This document shows, piece after piece, positions 23,795 to 33,026 of a DNA stretch of 64,000 nt. A program made the translations under genes and the position numbers. The DNA is from Roseicella sp. DB1501 (GTDB lineage: Bacteria > Pseudomonadota > Alphaproteobacteria > Acetobacterales > Acetobacteraceae). The notes beneath the pieces were generated by a model that saw only the letters and a program-made list of their open reading frames with translations, was not told the origin of the DNA and did no database searches. The first letter of the stretch is position 1. The number at the start of each line of letters is the position of its first letter. Where the stretch lies: NCBI RefSeq assembly GCF_013112485.1, contig NZ_JABFHG010000006.1, positions 310,001 through 374,000 on the forward strand. The letters run 5' to 3'.

Positions 23795-23835
23795 GCTTGC
23801 AGCCGGGCCGGGCATCGGCCACACCCCGGCCCGCC

Positions 23836-24921
23836 ATGACGTCAGCCGCCCTTTTCCAGCATCTGGTCTTCGCCTGCGGGCTGGCCCTGCTCTCCGCCGC
23901 CACGGTGCGGCTGATGATCGCCTTTCCGATCCTCGACCACCCGAACCATCGGAGCGCGCATGTCCGGCCGACGCCGCGCGGCGGCGGGGTCGGCGTCGTG
24001 CTCGCCTTCATCGCCGGCATGCTGGTGCTCTACCGGGTCGCCGACCAGGCGCGCATCGCCGAACGGCCCTTCCTCGGCGTCATCCTGGCCGCGGTGGCCA
24101 TCGCCGCCGTGGCGCTGGTCGACGACATGCGCGGCCTCTCCGCCCGGCTGCGCTTCGGCGCGCAGCTCGCGGCGGCCCTGGTCGCGGTGGCGAGCGGGCT
24201 CGCCGTCAGCCGCCTCGCCATCCCCTATGTCGGCCCGGTCGAGCTCGGGCTGGCCGGCACGCTGCTGACGATCTTCTGGATCCTCGGCTGCACCAATGCG
24301 GTGAACTTCATGGACGGGCTGGACGGGCTGGTCGGCGGCACGCTGCTGATCGCCTGCGCCGCGCTGACCGCGATCGCCGCGCTGCAGGGCGGCGGCTTCG
24401 TCTATGCCGCCGCGCTCTTCCTGACTGCCGGGCTGCTCGGCTTCCTGCCCTTCAACCTGCATCCTGCCCGCATCTTCATGGGCGATGTGGGCAGCCAGTT
24501 CGCCGGCTTCATGCTCGCGGTCCTGGCCATCGCGGCGAGCCGCTTCGACGTGACGCAGCTCAGCTTCCTCATCGTGCCGCTGCTGCTCTTCGCGCTGCTT
24601 TTCGACACCGCCTTCACCCTGCTGCGGCGGGCCGCGATGGGCGACAAGGTCGGCGCGCCGCACCGTTCGCATCTCTACCAGATGGCGCAGCGGGCGGGCA
24701 TGGACACGCGCCTCGTCGCCGCCACGCATTGGGGCTTCGCCGCCTTCCACGCGGCGCTCGCGCTGCTGTTCCTGCGGCTGCCGCCGAACGGCAAGCCGCT
24801 CGTCGTGCTGCCGGCGCTGCTGGTTCAGCTCCTGTGGCTGGCGCTGGTCGCCAGGCGGGTGCGGCGGGCGGGGCTGAGCTGGCGCGATGACGCCGTTGCG
24901 CCGTCAGGGTCCGGCGGATGA
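23836..24921 (+). CDS. WecA/MraY-like undecaprenyl-phosphate sugar-1-phosphate transferase
   Basis: A 361-residue polytopic membrane enzyme of the glycosyltransferase-4 (WecA/WbpL) family. Signatures are DHPNHRSAHVRPTPRGGGVG, VALVDDMRGLSARLRF (Asp-Asp motif), NAVNFMDGLDGLVGG and NLHPARIFMGDVGSQFAGF. About ten hydrophobic segments are visible. It would start lipid-linked repeat synthesis, and is the second initiating transferase in the locus besides 6688-7341. The start at 23836 (MTSAALFQ) is preferred. Its 3' end overlaps the convergent GfcB gene by 18 bp. Confidence 0.88.
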   Translation: MTSAALFQHLVFACGLALLSAATVRLMIAFPILDHPNHRSAHVRPTPRGGGVGVVLAFIAGMLVLYRVADQARIAERPFLGVILAAVAIAAVALVDDMRGLSARLRFGAQLAAALVAVASGLAVSRLAIPYVGPVELGLAGTLLTIFWILGCTNAVNFMDGLDGLVGGTLLIACAALTAIAALQGGGFVYAAALFLTAGLLGFLPFNLHPARIFMGDVGSQFAGFMLAVLAIAASRFDVTQLSFLIVPLLLFALLFDTAFTLLRRAAMGDKVGAPHRSHLYQMAQRAGMDTRLVAATHWGFAAFHAALALLFLRLPPNGKPLVVLPALLVQLLWLALVARRVRRAGLSWRDDAVAPSGSGG

Positions 24922-25545
24922 TCCCGCCGGCGCGCCGCCCGCAAGCCGCGGCAGCGGGAATTCCACCGTCAGCATCGGTGCCTCGGGACCGACCCATTGC
25001 GTCGCCTGCAGCACGGCGCCGCTCTCGGCAGACACCCAGAACAGATTGGTGAACCGGCCGGCCCCTTCGGCCCGGCAGCGCTCCGTCACCAGCAGCACCG
25101 CGGCATCCTCGGTCGGCTCGGCCCGCAGCCGGCACTCGATCTGGATCCCGAAGCGCATGCCCTCCGGCTTCCGGTTCGAGCGCATCAGATCGACCATGCG
25201 CCGGGCGGCGGCGGAATGCGTGAGCAGCGCCGCCGGGTCGGCGAGCGGGTCCGGCCCGTCGAAGCGGGTCGCGGCCAGCATCTCGGGAAAGCCCGCGGTG
25301 GCGACGATGCGGCCGCCATCGGTCTCGACCACCTGGTTGCCGGCGGTCCGCCAGAGGCGACGGTCCCCGGTCTCCTGCACCAGGGCGGCGTCGCTGGCGC
25401 GACCGCGGCGGATGAGGCGCAGCGTGCTGCCGGAGGGCTCGGCCTCGAATTCGGTGCTCGGCTGCGGCAGCAGTTCGCCCCAGAGCGTATCGCCGCAGCC
25501 GGACAGCAGCAGGCACCAGACGAGGAGAGCCGGGACGGCGCGCAT
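24904..25545 (-). CDS. GfcB/YjbF-type capsule lipoprotein
   Basis: A 213-residue lipoprotein with a lipobox in LLLSGCGDT (Cys near residue 17). The body matches YjbF/GfcB: LRLIRRGRASDAALVQETGD, RRLWRTAGNQVVETDGGRIV and GVDP-like FDGPDPLADPAALL. These periplasm-facing lipoproteins act with YjbH and Wza-like exporters. It faces the WecA gene tail to tail. The start is ATG at 25545; a GTG lies immediately upstream. Confidence 0.83.
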   Translation of the reverse strand: MRAVPALLVWCLLLSGCGDTLWGELLPQPSTEFEAEPSGSTLRLIRRGRASDAALVQETGDRRLWRTAGNQVVETDGGRIVATAGFPEMLAATRFDGPDPLADPAALLTHSAAARRMVDLMRSNRKPEGMRFGIQIECRLRAEPTEDAAVLLVTERCRAEGAGRFTNLFWVSAESGAVLQATQWVGPEAPMLTVEFPLPRLAGGAPAGSSAGP

Positions 25546-25714
25546 CACCGAGATGTTAACATCACTTGCGGAACGAGGCGAGCGCTACCTCATGCGGTGA
25601 TGGCGGCCGGACCGCCGCAGGGCGCGAACTCCCGCAACCGCCATGAGTTGCGCTGGCGCAAGGCAGCGGCAGCGGACGTGGCGCAGCCTTGCGATGCCCG
25701 CCGAGGAGGATGCC

Positions 25715-26419
25715 ATGACGCCACTCACCGCTCTCGACCTCATGACCGCCGATGTCGTCACCGTGCCGCCGGCGACGCCCGTGATCGCGGTGGCCCGCCT
25801 GCTCGCCGAGCGCGGCATCTCCGCCGTGCCGGTGGTGGACAAGGGCGGCAAGGTGGTCGGCGTGGTGACCGAGGCCGACCTCATCCGCCGGCTCGCCGGC
25901 GAGGAGGACCAGCCGCAGGGCTGGCTGCGCAGCCTCTTCTCCGACCCGGGCGAGCAGGCCGAGCGCTATGCGCGGACGCATGGCAGCACGGCCGAGGAGA
26001 TCATGACCACGGACCTGGTCTCGGTCAGCGGCTCGGACACCGCCGCGCATATCGCGCATCTCATGGAGGAGAAGGGCATCCGCCGCGTGCTGGTGCTGGA
26101 GGATGGCCGGCTGCGCGGCATCGTCTCCCGCGCCGACCTGCTGCGCGCCCTGGTCGCGCCGCCGAAAAACGAGGCGGGCGGCGAGCTCTCGGATGAGCGC
26201 ATCCGGCAGGCGGTGCTGGCCGCCATGCGCAAGCAGCCCTGGATCGACAGCTTCTACACCCTGGTCGAGGTGAAGGATGGCATCGTGGAGTTCCACGGCT
26301 TCATGACCACCGATCAGGTCAAGCGCGGCCTGAAGGTGCTGGCCGAGCAGGTGCCGGGGGTGAGGGGCGTGGTCGACAGCACCCAGCCGATGCCGCCCTA
26401 TCTCTACGGCGGGATGTAG
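25715..26419 (+). CDS. CBS-domain pair plus BON domain protein
   Basis: A 234-residue cytosolic protein. CBS1 spans about residues 8-65 (LMTADVVTVPPATPVIAVAR), CBS2 about 93-150 (IMTTDLVSVSGSDTAAHIAH), and a BON domain about 160-225 (IRQAVLAAMRKQPWIDSFYT). CBS pairs bind adenine nucleotides; BON usually binds membranes or ligands. This CBS-CBS-BON layout is common in alphaproteobacterial stress proteins. GGAGGA precedes the ATG by 4 bases. Confidence 0.88.
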   Translation: MTPLTALDLMTADVVTVPPATPVIAVARLLAERGISAVPVVDKGGKVVGVVTEADLIRRLAGEEDQPQGWLRSLFSDPGEQAERYARTHGSTAEEIMTTDLVSVSGSDTAAHIAHLMEEKGIRRVLVLEDGRLRGIVSRADLLRALVAPPKNEAGGELSDERIRQAVLAAMRKQPWIDSFYTLVEVKDGIVEFHGFMTTDQVKRGLKVLAEQVPGVRGVVDSTQPMPPYLYGGM

Positions 26420-26437
26420 GGTGCCGGGGCGCTCAGC

Positions 26438-27688
26438 TCAGCCCCGCCTCGGCTCCCGCACGCCGGCGAGCAGGGCCGCCCCCGCCGCCAGGAAGACCGG
26501 CACCGTCGCCATCCCGGCGCGCTGGCTGGCGGTGGCCGCCGTGACCGCCGCCAGGGCCCAGGGACCGATGAAGCCGGTGATGCGCCCGCTGAGGGCGAAG
26601 AGGCCGAAATGCGCCGTGACTTCCTCGGGCGGCGCCAGCCGGGCCATGAGCGTCCGGCTCGCCGCCTGGGACGGGCCGAGGAACAGGCCGAGCACCAGGG
26701 CCAGCCCCCAGAAGACTCCCTTGTCCTGCGCCAGGACAAGGCCGGCGCCGAGCAGCATCAGCGCCGCCAGCGAGACCAGGATCGTGCGCTTCGACCCGAA
26801 GCGGTCCTCGACCAGCCCGAAGCCGGCCGCCCCCAGCCCCGCCGTGACGTTGAGCGCGATGCCGAAGAGGAGGATCTCCTCCAACCCCATGCCGAAGACG
26901 CCGGCCGCGTAGATGGCGCCGAAGACGAAGAGCGTGTTCAGCCCATCCGTGTAGAACAGCCGCGCCAACAGGAAGCGCAGGAGCGCGGGGCGGCGCGGCA
27001 GGCGGCGCAGCAGGGCGGCTATTTCCGCCAGCCCCTGCACCATGGCGGCGCGCAGCCCCGGCCGGGCGCCGGGCGGGTCCGGCAGCAGCACCAGCACCGG
27101 CCAAGCGAAGAGCGCGATCCAGCCGGCGGTCAGCAGCGCCGTCGCCCGGACATGCTCCGCCGCGCTCCGGTCGAGGCCGAAGGGCGAGGGATCCGGCCGC
27201 ACCAGCAGCAGCAGGGCCAGGCCGAGGCAGGCCAGCCCGCCGGCATAGCCGAGGCCCCAGGCCAGGCCGGAGACGCGGCCGATCGCCGCCGGCCGCGCCA
27301 CCTGCGGCAGCATCGCGTTGTAGAAGACCATGCCGAGTTCGAAGGCGATCGTCGCCAGCCCGACGCAGGCCAGGGCGAGCAAGGTCGATCCGGGACCCGG
27401 CCGGGCGAACCAGAGCGCGCCCGTGGCGGCCACCATCACCAGGGTGGAGAGGGCGAGCATCCGCCGCCGCCGGCCGCCGGCATCCGCGACCGCGCCCAGC
27501 AGCGGCGAGAGCAGCGCGATGACGAGCCCCGCCACCGTTTGCATCCAGCCCCACTGTGCCTGGCCGGTCGCCGGGTCCGGGGCGATGCCCTGGGCGAAAT
27601 AGGTGGCGAAGACGAAGGTCGAGATCATGGTCGGGAAGGCGCTGTTCGCCCAGTCGTAGAGGGCCCAGGCCCAGGCCTGCCGCGTCAT
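26438..27688 (-). CDS. MFS transporter, UMF1/Atg22-like family
   Basis: A 416-residue membrane protein with about 12 segments. The N-terminus AWALYDWANSAFPTMISTFV is the hallmark of the UMF1 (Vps22/BtlA-like) branch of the major facilitator superfamily, followed by GALADAGGRRR-type loop residues (GAVADAGGRRRR). The substrate is unknown; fungal Atg22 relatives export amino acids. Its ATG overlaps the TGA of the DNA glycosylase gene. Confidence 0.85.
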   Translation of the reverse strand: MTRQAWAWALYDWANSAFPTMISTFVFATYFAQGIAPDPATGQAQWGWMQTVAGLVIALLSPLLGAVADAGGRRRRMLALSTLVMVAATGALWFARPGPGSTLLALACVGLATIAFELGMVFYNAMLPQVARPAAIGRVSGLAWGLGYAGGLACLGLALLLLVRPDPSPFGLDRSAAEHVRATALLTAGWIALFAWPVLVLLPDPPGARPGLRAAMVQGLAEIAALLRRLPRRPALLRFLLARLFYTDGLNTLFVFGAIYAAGVFGMGLEEILLFGIALNVTAGLGAAGFGLVEDRFGSKRTILVSLAALMLLGAGLVLAQDKGVFWGLALVLGLFLGPSQAASRTLMARLAPPEEVTAHFGLFALSGRITGFIGPWALAAVTAATASQRAGMATVPVFLAAGAALLAGVREPRRG

Positions 27689-28224
27689 GCCGGGCGGGTC
27701 CGCAACAGGGCCGCGAGCGCCTGCCAGGGCGCCGGGTCCCAGGCGCCGCAGGCGCGGCCGGAGGGCGAGGGCAGCACGAAGAGCGGCGGCAGCACGGCGG
27801 GGCCCGGCGCCGGGCCGAGCGGCGGCCTGCGGCATCCGAGGACCCGCGCGGCCGGGCCCTTGCCGACAAAGGCGAGCAGGCCGGGCCGGCAGCGCCGCAT
27901 CTTCGCCGTCAGCGCCGCCACGTCGAAGGCGGCCGGGGGAATCTCGCTATCAGCCCCGGCGGCCGTGGTGCAGAGATCGGTCAGGCCGATCCCGAGGTCG
28001 AGGAGCAGCGGGAATTCCGGTGGCGCCAGCCGGCGCGGCGTGATGCCGGTGCGGTGCAGGATGTCCCAGAATTTGTTCCCGGGCCCGGCGTAATAGGCAC
28101 CGCGCGCCGCCGAGGCGCGGCCCGGCGCGCTGCCGCAGAAGACGAGGCGCAGCCCTGGACGCAGCAGGTCCGGCAGGATGCCGCTCGCCGCCGGCCCGGG
28201 CGCGGCCGGGCGCAGCGGGCTCAG
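27685..28224 (-). CDS. mug: Mug/TDG-type mismatch-specific DNA glycosylase
   Basis: A frame of about 179 residues reads LRLVFCGSAPGRASAARGAY, GPGNKFWDILHRTGITPRRL, LGIGLTDLC and ends with VLPSPSGRACG; these are the two active-site motifs and the GNxFW segment of the Mug/TDG uracil-DNA glycosylase family. It would remove U or T from G mismatches. No ATG, GTG or TTG occurs in frame ahead of the conserved start. The best initiator is CTG at 28224-28222, overlapping the GDH stop as CTGA, with CGGGGG upstream. It overlaps the MFS gene by ATGA. Confidence 0.8.
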   Translation of the reverse strand: MSPLRPAAPGPAASGILPDLLRPGLRLVFCGSAPGRASAARGAYYAGPGNKFWDILHRTGITPRRLAPPEFPLLLDLGIGLTDLCTTAAGADSEIPPAAFDVAALTAKMRRCRPGLLAFVGKGPAARVLGCRRPPLGPAPGPAVLPPLFVLPSPSGRACGAWDPAPWQALAALLRTRPA

Positions 28225-31200
28225 CCCAGCCCCCGCAGCGCCCGGGCCGCGACGCCGATCGCCGCCAGGTCGGCATCCATCAGCGCCTCCTGGGCAAGCT
28301 GCGCGACCGGCGCGGGATCCGGCATCGCGTCCCGCAGCAGGGCCGCGGCCAGCCGCGCCTGCACCGCGGTCAGGTCCTCCAGCAGCGCCGCCCGGGCGCG
28401 CGGCCCGAAGCTGCCGGGCGCGGGCGCCGTCGCCGCGGCCTGGCGCAGCGCCTCGATCCGGAAGGCCGCCCCCACCTCGTCCCAGGCCGCGGCTGCCCGC
28501 TCGGCCGGCGCGCCGGTCTCGGCGGCGAGGGTCAGGATCCTCGGCGCCGCGGCGAGCCGCGGGGCCGAGGCCGCCAGGGCGATGGCCGGCTCCGGCAGGC
28601 CGGCGGCGCGCCAGGCCTCGGCTTCCGGGCCGTCCGGCGTCGTCGCGGCCAGCAGCGCCGCGAGGCCGGGCCGCAGGGACTCGAGGCTGGGGCCGATGGG
28701 GCCGGCATCGCCGAGGAGATTCTGCGCCGCGGCCTCCTGCAGCCGGCGCAGCGCGAGCAGCAGGTCGAGCTTCGGCCCGGCCGGGGCCGGAGCCGCATCG
28801 GCGGCATCGGCGGCGGCGGGCAGGCCGAACCCCTCCCCGGCCAGCCAGGCGGCGCGCGTCGCCGCGACGGGCCCGGCCTCGGCGGCGAGCCGCGCCAGCC
28901 CGGCACAGCCGATGCGGTTCGCCACCTCGTTGGTGATCGCGGTCGCCACCAACTCCCGCCGCAGCCGGTGCCGGGCGATGAGATCGGGGAAGCGCTCGCG
29001 CAGCGGGCGCGGGAAATAGGCAAGCAGCACCGGCGCGAAGACCGGGTCCTCCGCCAGGCCGCTCTCCTCGATCGCCTCGGTCAGCCAGAGCTTGGCGAGC
29101 GGCAGCAGGGCGCAGATGGCCGGCCGGGTCAGCGCCTCGCCGGCGGCGATGCGGGCGCGCAGCGTCGCGGCATCCGGCAGGCCGGCGACCGCGCGGTCGA
29201 GCACCCCGGCCGCTTCCAGCCGGAGCATCAGCAGCGCCTGGGCCGGCAGCGCCTCGGCCCCGGCCCGCTCCTCGAGGCTCACCGCCAGGTGCTGCTGCGC
29301 GTTGTCGCGCAGGACGAGCTGGCCGACCTCCTCCGTCATCTCCCGCAGCAGCGCGTCGCGCTGCATCCGGGTCAGCCGCCCCTCGCGCTCGGCATCGGCG
29401 AGCAGGATCTTGATGTTGACCTCGTGGTCGCTGGTGGAGACGCCGGCGGCGTTGTCCAGCGCATCGGTGTCGATCCGGCCGCCGGCCCGGGCGTATTCGA
29501 CGCGCCCGGCCTGGGTCACGGCGAGGTTGGCGCCCTCGCCGACGACGCGGGCGCGCAGCTCGCCGCCATTCACCCGGATCGCGTCGTTGGCGCGGTCGCC
29601 GGCCTCGGCCTGGCTTTCCTCGCCGGCCTTCACATAGGTGCCGATGCCGCCGAAATAGAGCAGGTCGATCGGGGCCCGCAGGATCGCCTGCATCACCAGG
29701 GCCGGCTCGGCACGGTCGGCCTCGATGCCGAGCAGGGCCCGCATCTGCGGCGACAGCGGGATGCTCCGCAGGTTGCGCGGGAAGACGCCGCCGCCGGGCG
29801 AGATCAGCGCCGGGTCGTAATCCGCCCAGGAGGAGCGCGGCAGCGCGAAGAGGCGGGCGCGCTCGGCGTAGCTGGCCGCGGGGTCCGGATCCGGGTCGAT
29901 GAAGATGTGGCGATGGTCGAAGGCGGCGACGAGCCTGGTCTTCCGGCTGATCAGCAGCCCGTTGCCGAAGACGTCGCCCGACATGTCGCCGACGCCGGCG
30001 CAGGTGAAGGGCTCGGCGAAGATGTCGTGGCCGAGCTCGGCGAAATGCCGGGCGATCATCACCCAGGCGCCGCGCGCGGTGATGCCCATGCCCTTGTGGT
30101 CGTAGCCCGCCGAGCCGCCGCTGGCGAAGGCATCGTCCATCCAGAAGCCGTATTCGGCGGCGAGGGCATTGGCGATGTCGGAGAAGGTGGCGGTGCCCTT
30201 GTCCGCGGCGACGACGAGATAGGGATCGTCGCCGTCGCGGCGGACCACCTGCGGCGGCGGCACGATCCGGCCCTCGACGAGGGTGTCGGTGATATCGAGC
30301 ATGCCGCGCACCAGGGTGCGGTAGCAGGCGATGCCCTCGGCCATGAAGGCCTCGCGGTCAGCGGCCAGCGGCGGATGCTTCAGGATGAAACCGCCCTTCG
30401 CGCCGGTCGGCACGATGACGACGTTCTTCACCCGCTGCGCCTTCATCAGGCCGAGGATCTCGGTGCGGAAATCCTCCCGCCGGTCGGACCAGCGGATGCC
30501 GCCGCGCGCCACCGGCCCGGCCCGCAGATGCGTGCCCTCCATCCGCGGCGAATGCACGAAGATCTCCCGCCAGGGACGCGGCGCCGGCATCTCGCCGGCC
30601 GCGGCGCTGTCGATCTTCAGCGACAGCCAGGGCCGGTCGAGATGATAGTTGGTGCGCAACACCGCATCGAGCAGGCCGCGCAGGCGCGAGAGGATGCGGT
30701 CCTCGTCGGGGCTCTGCACCGCGTCCAGCAGTTCCGACCAGCCCTGCTGCAGCGCCGCCTCATCCCGGCCACCCCCCGATGTCGCAACCTCCGGGTCGAA
30801 GCGCGCATGGAAGAGGTCGAGCAGCAGCCGCGCCGCCCGCGGCTGGTCGGCGAGCGCCGCCTCCACCGCCTGCTGCGAGAAGCCGAAGCCGACCTGCTTC
30901 AGCCAACGGTACATCGCCCGCAGCAGCCAGCATTCGCGCCAGTTGAGACCGGCGCGCAGGACCAGCCGGTTGAAACCGTCCGCCTCCGCCCGTCCGGCGA
31001 GCAGCGCATCCAGCGCATCGAGCAACGCAGGGAACCGGCCCGGCTCGGCCGGCGTCGCCGGGGCGAGGCCGAAGACATGCAGCACCACGGCCGCGCCGTC
31101 GGCGGCGACGAGGCGGTGCGGCACCTCCTCGACGGCGCGGAGATCGAGGCTCTCAAACAGCGGCAGCGCCTCGGCCAGCGGCAGGGGGCCGCCCGGATTG

Positions 31201-32906
31201 GCCAGGCGCAGCACCAGCCCCTCCGTCCCCGGCGGGCGGCCGAGGGCTGCGGCCGGCCGGCCCTCCGCCAGGGCGCGCTCGGCCAGGGCGAGATCGGCGA
31301 CGCCCTGCTCGCCGGTCGCGGCCTCGCGGTAGGCGGCGGGAAAGGCGTCCCGCCAGCGCGCCAGCGCCTCGGCCGCACCGCCCTCGCCACGCTCGGCGGT
31401 CAGCGCCTCGGCCAGGCGATCGGGGAAGCTGCGTGCCGCCTGGGTGATCGCCGCCTCGAGCACCGCCGTATCGACGGCCGGGACGCGCCCTGGCGTGGTA
31501 CCGATGATGTAGTGGATGCGGGCGAGCGGCGCGTCGCCCATGGCGATGTGGAAGGCGCTGAGATGCCCGCCATAGGCCCGCGCCAGCATGGCCCCGACGC
31601 GCTCGCGCAGCCGCGTGTCGAAGGTGTCGCGCGGCAGCCAGACGATGGCCGAGACGAAGCGGCCGAAGGGATCGGGCCGCAGCACCAGCGCCGGGCGGGG
31701 CCGGATCTGCAGGTCGAGGGCATGGCGGGCGCCGGCCAGGATCGCCGCCTCGGGCGCCTGGAACAGCTCGTCGCGCGGCCAGGTGTCGAGGATGTTGCGC
31801 AGCGCCCGTCCGTCATGCCCCTCCGGGTCGAGGCCCGCGGCGGCGAGGATGCGGCCGACCTTCTCGGCCAGCATCGGGATGCTGCGCGGGTTGCGGTTGT
31901 AGGCCGCCGCGGCGAAGAGGCCGAGGAAGAGCCGGCCGCCGGTGACGCGCCCGTCCGGGCCGAAGATGCGCGTCGCCACCACATCGGCATGCTGCGGCCG
32001 GTGCACGGTGCTGCGCATGTTCGCCTTGGCGACGCTGACCGGCGTCGGCTCGGCGAGCGCGGCCAGCACCGCCGGCGGCAGATGCGCCGGGTCGCGCAGC
32101 ACGTCGAAGACCGGGATCCGCGGATCGCGCAGCAGGCCGAGATTCTCGGCGGCGACGATGGCCAGGCCTCCCTCGAGGGAAAGGGCGTAGCGGCGATGGC
32201 CGAGCAGGACGTAATTGTCCTCTGCCAGCCAGTGCAGGAAGGCCGGGCCGCCGGGCTCGGCGCCCATGGGGGCGGCCGCGACCTCCTGCCCCGCCCGCCG
32301 CAGCGCCGCCGCCATGCCCGGGAAATCCGTCACCGCCAGCCGGACATCGGCCATGGCCTGGGCCAGCGCCGCCTCCAGCCCCTGCCAGTCATCGGTGCCG
32401 GCATGCGCCTGGCCGGGCAGCAGGGCCGCCGACAGGGCGCCAAGGGCGATGCGCATCATGCTCTCCGCGCCGCCCTCCGGCGCATCGAGGGCCAGGAGTT
32501 CTCCCGCGGCATCCCGCCGCACCCGCAGCACGGGATGCAGCAGCTGCCGGACGACGCGCCCGTGGCGGGCGAGCGCGCCCAGGGCGCTGTCGACCAGGAA
32601 GGGCATGTCGTCGGTGACGATCTCGGCCACCGCATGCGGCCCGCGGCCCGGCCCGGGCGGCAGCACCCGGACCCGTGCCGTCCCCGGCGGCCGGCTGCGC
32701 GCCAGGGCGAAGAGGCTGGCGGCAGCGGCGGCCATCGCCTCGGCCGGCAGGGCCGCCAGCTCGGCGGTGGGCACGCCGGCATAGAGATGGTGCAGGAGTT
32801 GCAGGGCCGCCGGCGGCAGGTCCGGCGCCAGTCGCCCGAGCGCCTCCTCGGCGACGCGAAGCAATTCCTGGCGCGCGGGATCGCCCGCGGCGGCGATGTC
32901 CGTCAT
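28221..32906 (-). CDS. NAD-dependent glutamate dehydrogenase, large (~180 kDa) type
   Basis: A 1,561-residue enzyme, the usual size for the large bacterial NAD-GDH. It oxidises glutamate to 2-oxoglutarate plus ammonia with NAD. An N-terminal regulatory region of about 700 residues has ACT-like features and EIVTDDMPFLVDS near residue 100. The catalytic core has GGIRWSDRREDFRTEILGLM and PTGAKGGFILKHP (about residue 835). The nucleotide-binding part follows with GDMSGDVFGNGLL (about residue 975). GGGAGGAAAG precedes the ATG. It is upstream of mug and the MFS gene with overlapping ends, so they may be co-transcribed. Confidence 0.95.
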   Translation of the reverse strand: MTDIAAAGDPARQELLRVAEEALGRLAPDLPPAALQLLHHLYAGVPTAELAALPAEAMAAAAASLFALARSRPPGTARVRVLPPGPGRGPHAVAEIVTDDMPFLVDSALGALARHGRVVRQLLHPVLRVRRDAAGELLALDAPEGGAESMMRIALGALSAALLPGQAHAGTDDWQGLEAALAQAMADVRLAVTDFPGMAAALRRAGQEVAAAPMGAEPGGPAFLHWLAEDNYVLLGHRRYALSLEGGLAIVAAENLGLLRDPRIPVFDVLRDPAHLPPAVLAALAEPTPVSVAKANMRSTVHRPQHADVVATRIFGPDGRVTGGRLFLGLFAAAAYNRNPRSIPMLAEKVGRILAAAGLDPEGHDGRALRNILDTWPRDELFQAPEAAILAGARHALDLQIRPRPALVLRPDPFGRFVSAIVWLPRDTFDTRLRERVGAMLARAYGGHLSAFHIAMGDAPLARIHYIIGTTPGRVPAVDTAVLEAAITQAARSFPDRLAEALTAERGEGGAAEALARWRDAFPAAYREAATGEQGVADLALAERALAEGRPAAALGRPPGTEGLVLRLANPGGPLPLAEALPLFESLDLRAVEEVPHRLVAADGAAVVLHVFGLAPATPAEPGRFPALLDALDALLAGRAEADGFNRLVLRAGLNWRECWLLRAMYRWLKQVGFGFSQQAVEAALADQPRAARLLLDLFHARFDPEVATSGGGRDEAALQQGWSELLDAVQSPDEDRILSRLRGLLDAVLRTNYHLDRPWLSLKIDSAAAGEMPAPRPWREIFVHSPRMEGTHLRAGPVARGGIRWSDRREDFRTEILGLMKAQRVKNVVIVPTGAKGGFILKHPPLAADREAFMAEGIACYRTLVRGMLDITDTLVEGRIVPPPQVVRRDGDDPYLVVAADKGTATFSDIANALAAEYGFWMDDAFASGGSAGYDHKGMGITARGAWVMIARHFAELGHDIFAEPFTCAGVGDMSGDVFGNGLLISRKTRLVAAFDHRHIFIDPDPDPAASYAERARLFALPRSSWADYDPALISPGGGVFPRNLRSIPLSPQMRALLGIEADRAEPALVMQAILRAPIDLLYFGGIGTYVKAGEESQAEAGDRANDAIRVNGGELRARVVGEGANLAVTQAGRVEYARAGGRIDTDALDNAAGVSTSDHEVNIKILLADAEREGRLTRMQRDALLREMTEEVGQLVLRDNAQQHLAVSLEERAGAEALPAQALLMLRLEAAGVLDRAVAGLPDAATLRARIAAGEALTRPAICALLPLAKLWLTEAIEESGLAEDPVFAPVLLAYFPRPLRERFPDLIARHRLRRELVATAITNEVANRIGCAGLARLAAEAGPVAATRAAWLAGEGFGLPAAADAADAAPAPAGPKLDLLLALRRLQEAAAQNLLGDAGPIGPSLESLRPGLAALLAATTPDGPEAEAWRAAGLPEPAIALAASAPRLAAAPRILTLAAETGAPAERAAAAWDEVGAAFRIEALRQAAATAPAPGSFGPRARAALLEDLTAVQARLAAALLRDAMPDPAPVAQLAQEALMDADLAAIGVAARALRGLG

Positions 32907-33026
32907 GGCGGCTTTCCTCCCTGCTCGACCGGCGCGCCCGGCCCCCGTCGCGCCCGGCCGCCCCGTGGCGGCGGCTGACGCATGAGGAATGACCCGGGGG
33001 CCGCGAATCGGCTAGTGTCATCCGCC

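Noticed and set aside
21026-23824. A 932-codon minus-strand frame opposite the YjbH gene
   Set aside because: Antisense artefact of high GC content; no recognisable domain, while the plus strand matches YjbH.
28968-32978. A 1,336-codon open frame antisense to the NAD-GDH gene
   Set aside because: It is the mirror of a very GC-rich gene. The sequence is Arg/Gly/His-rich without domain motifs, whereas the opposite strand encodes a complete GDH.
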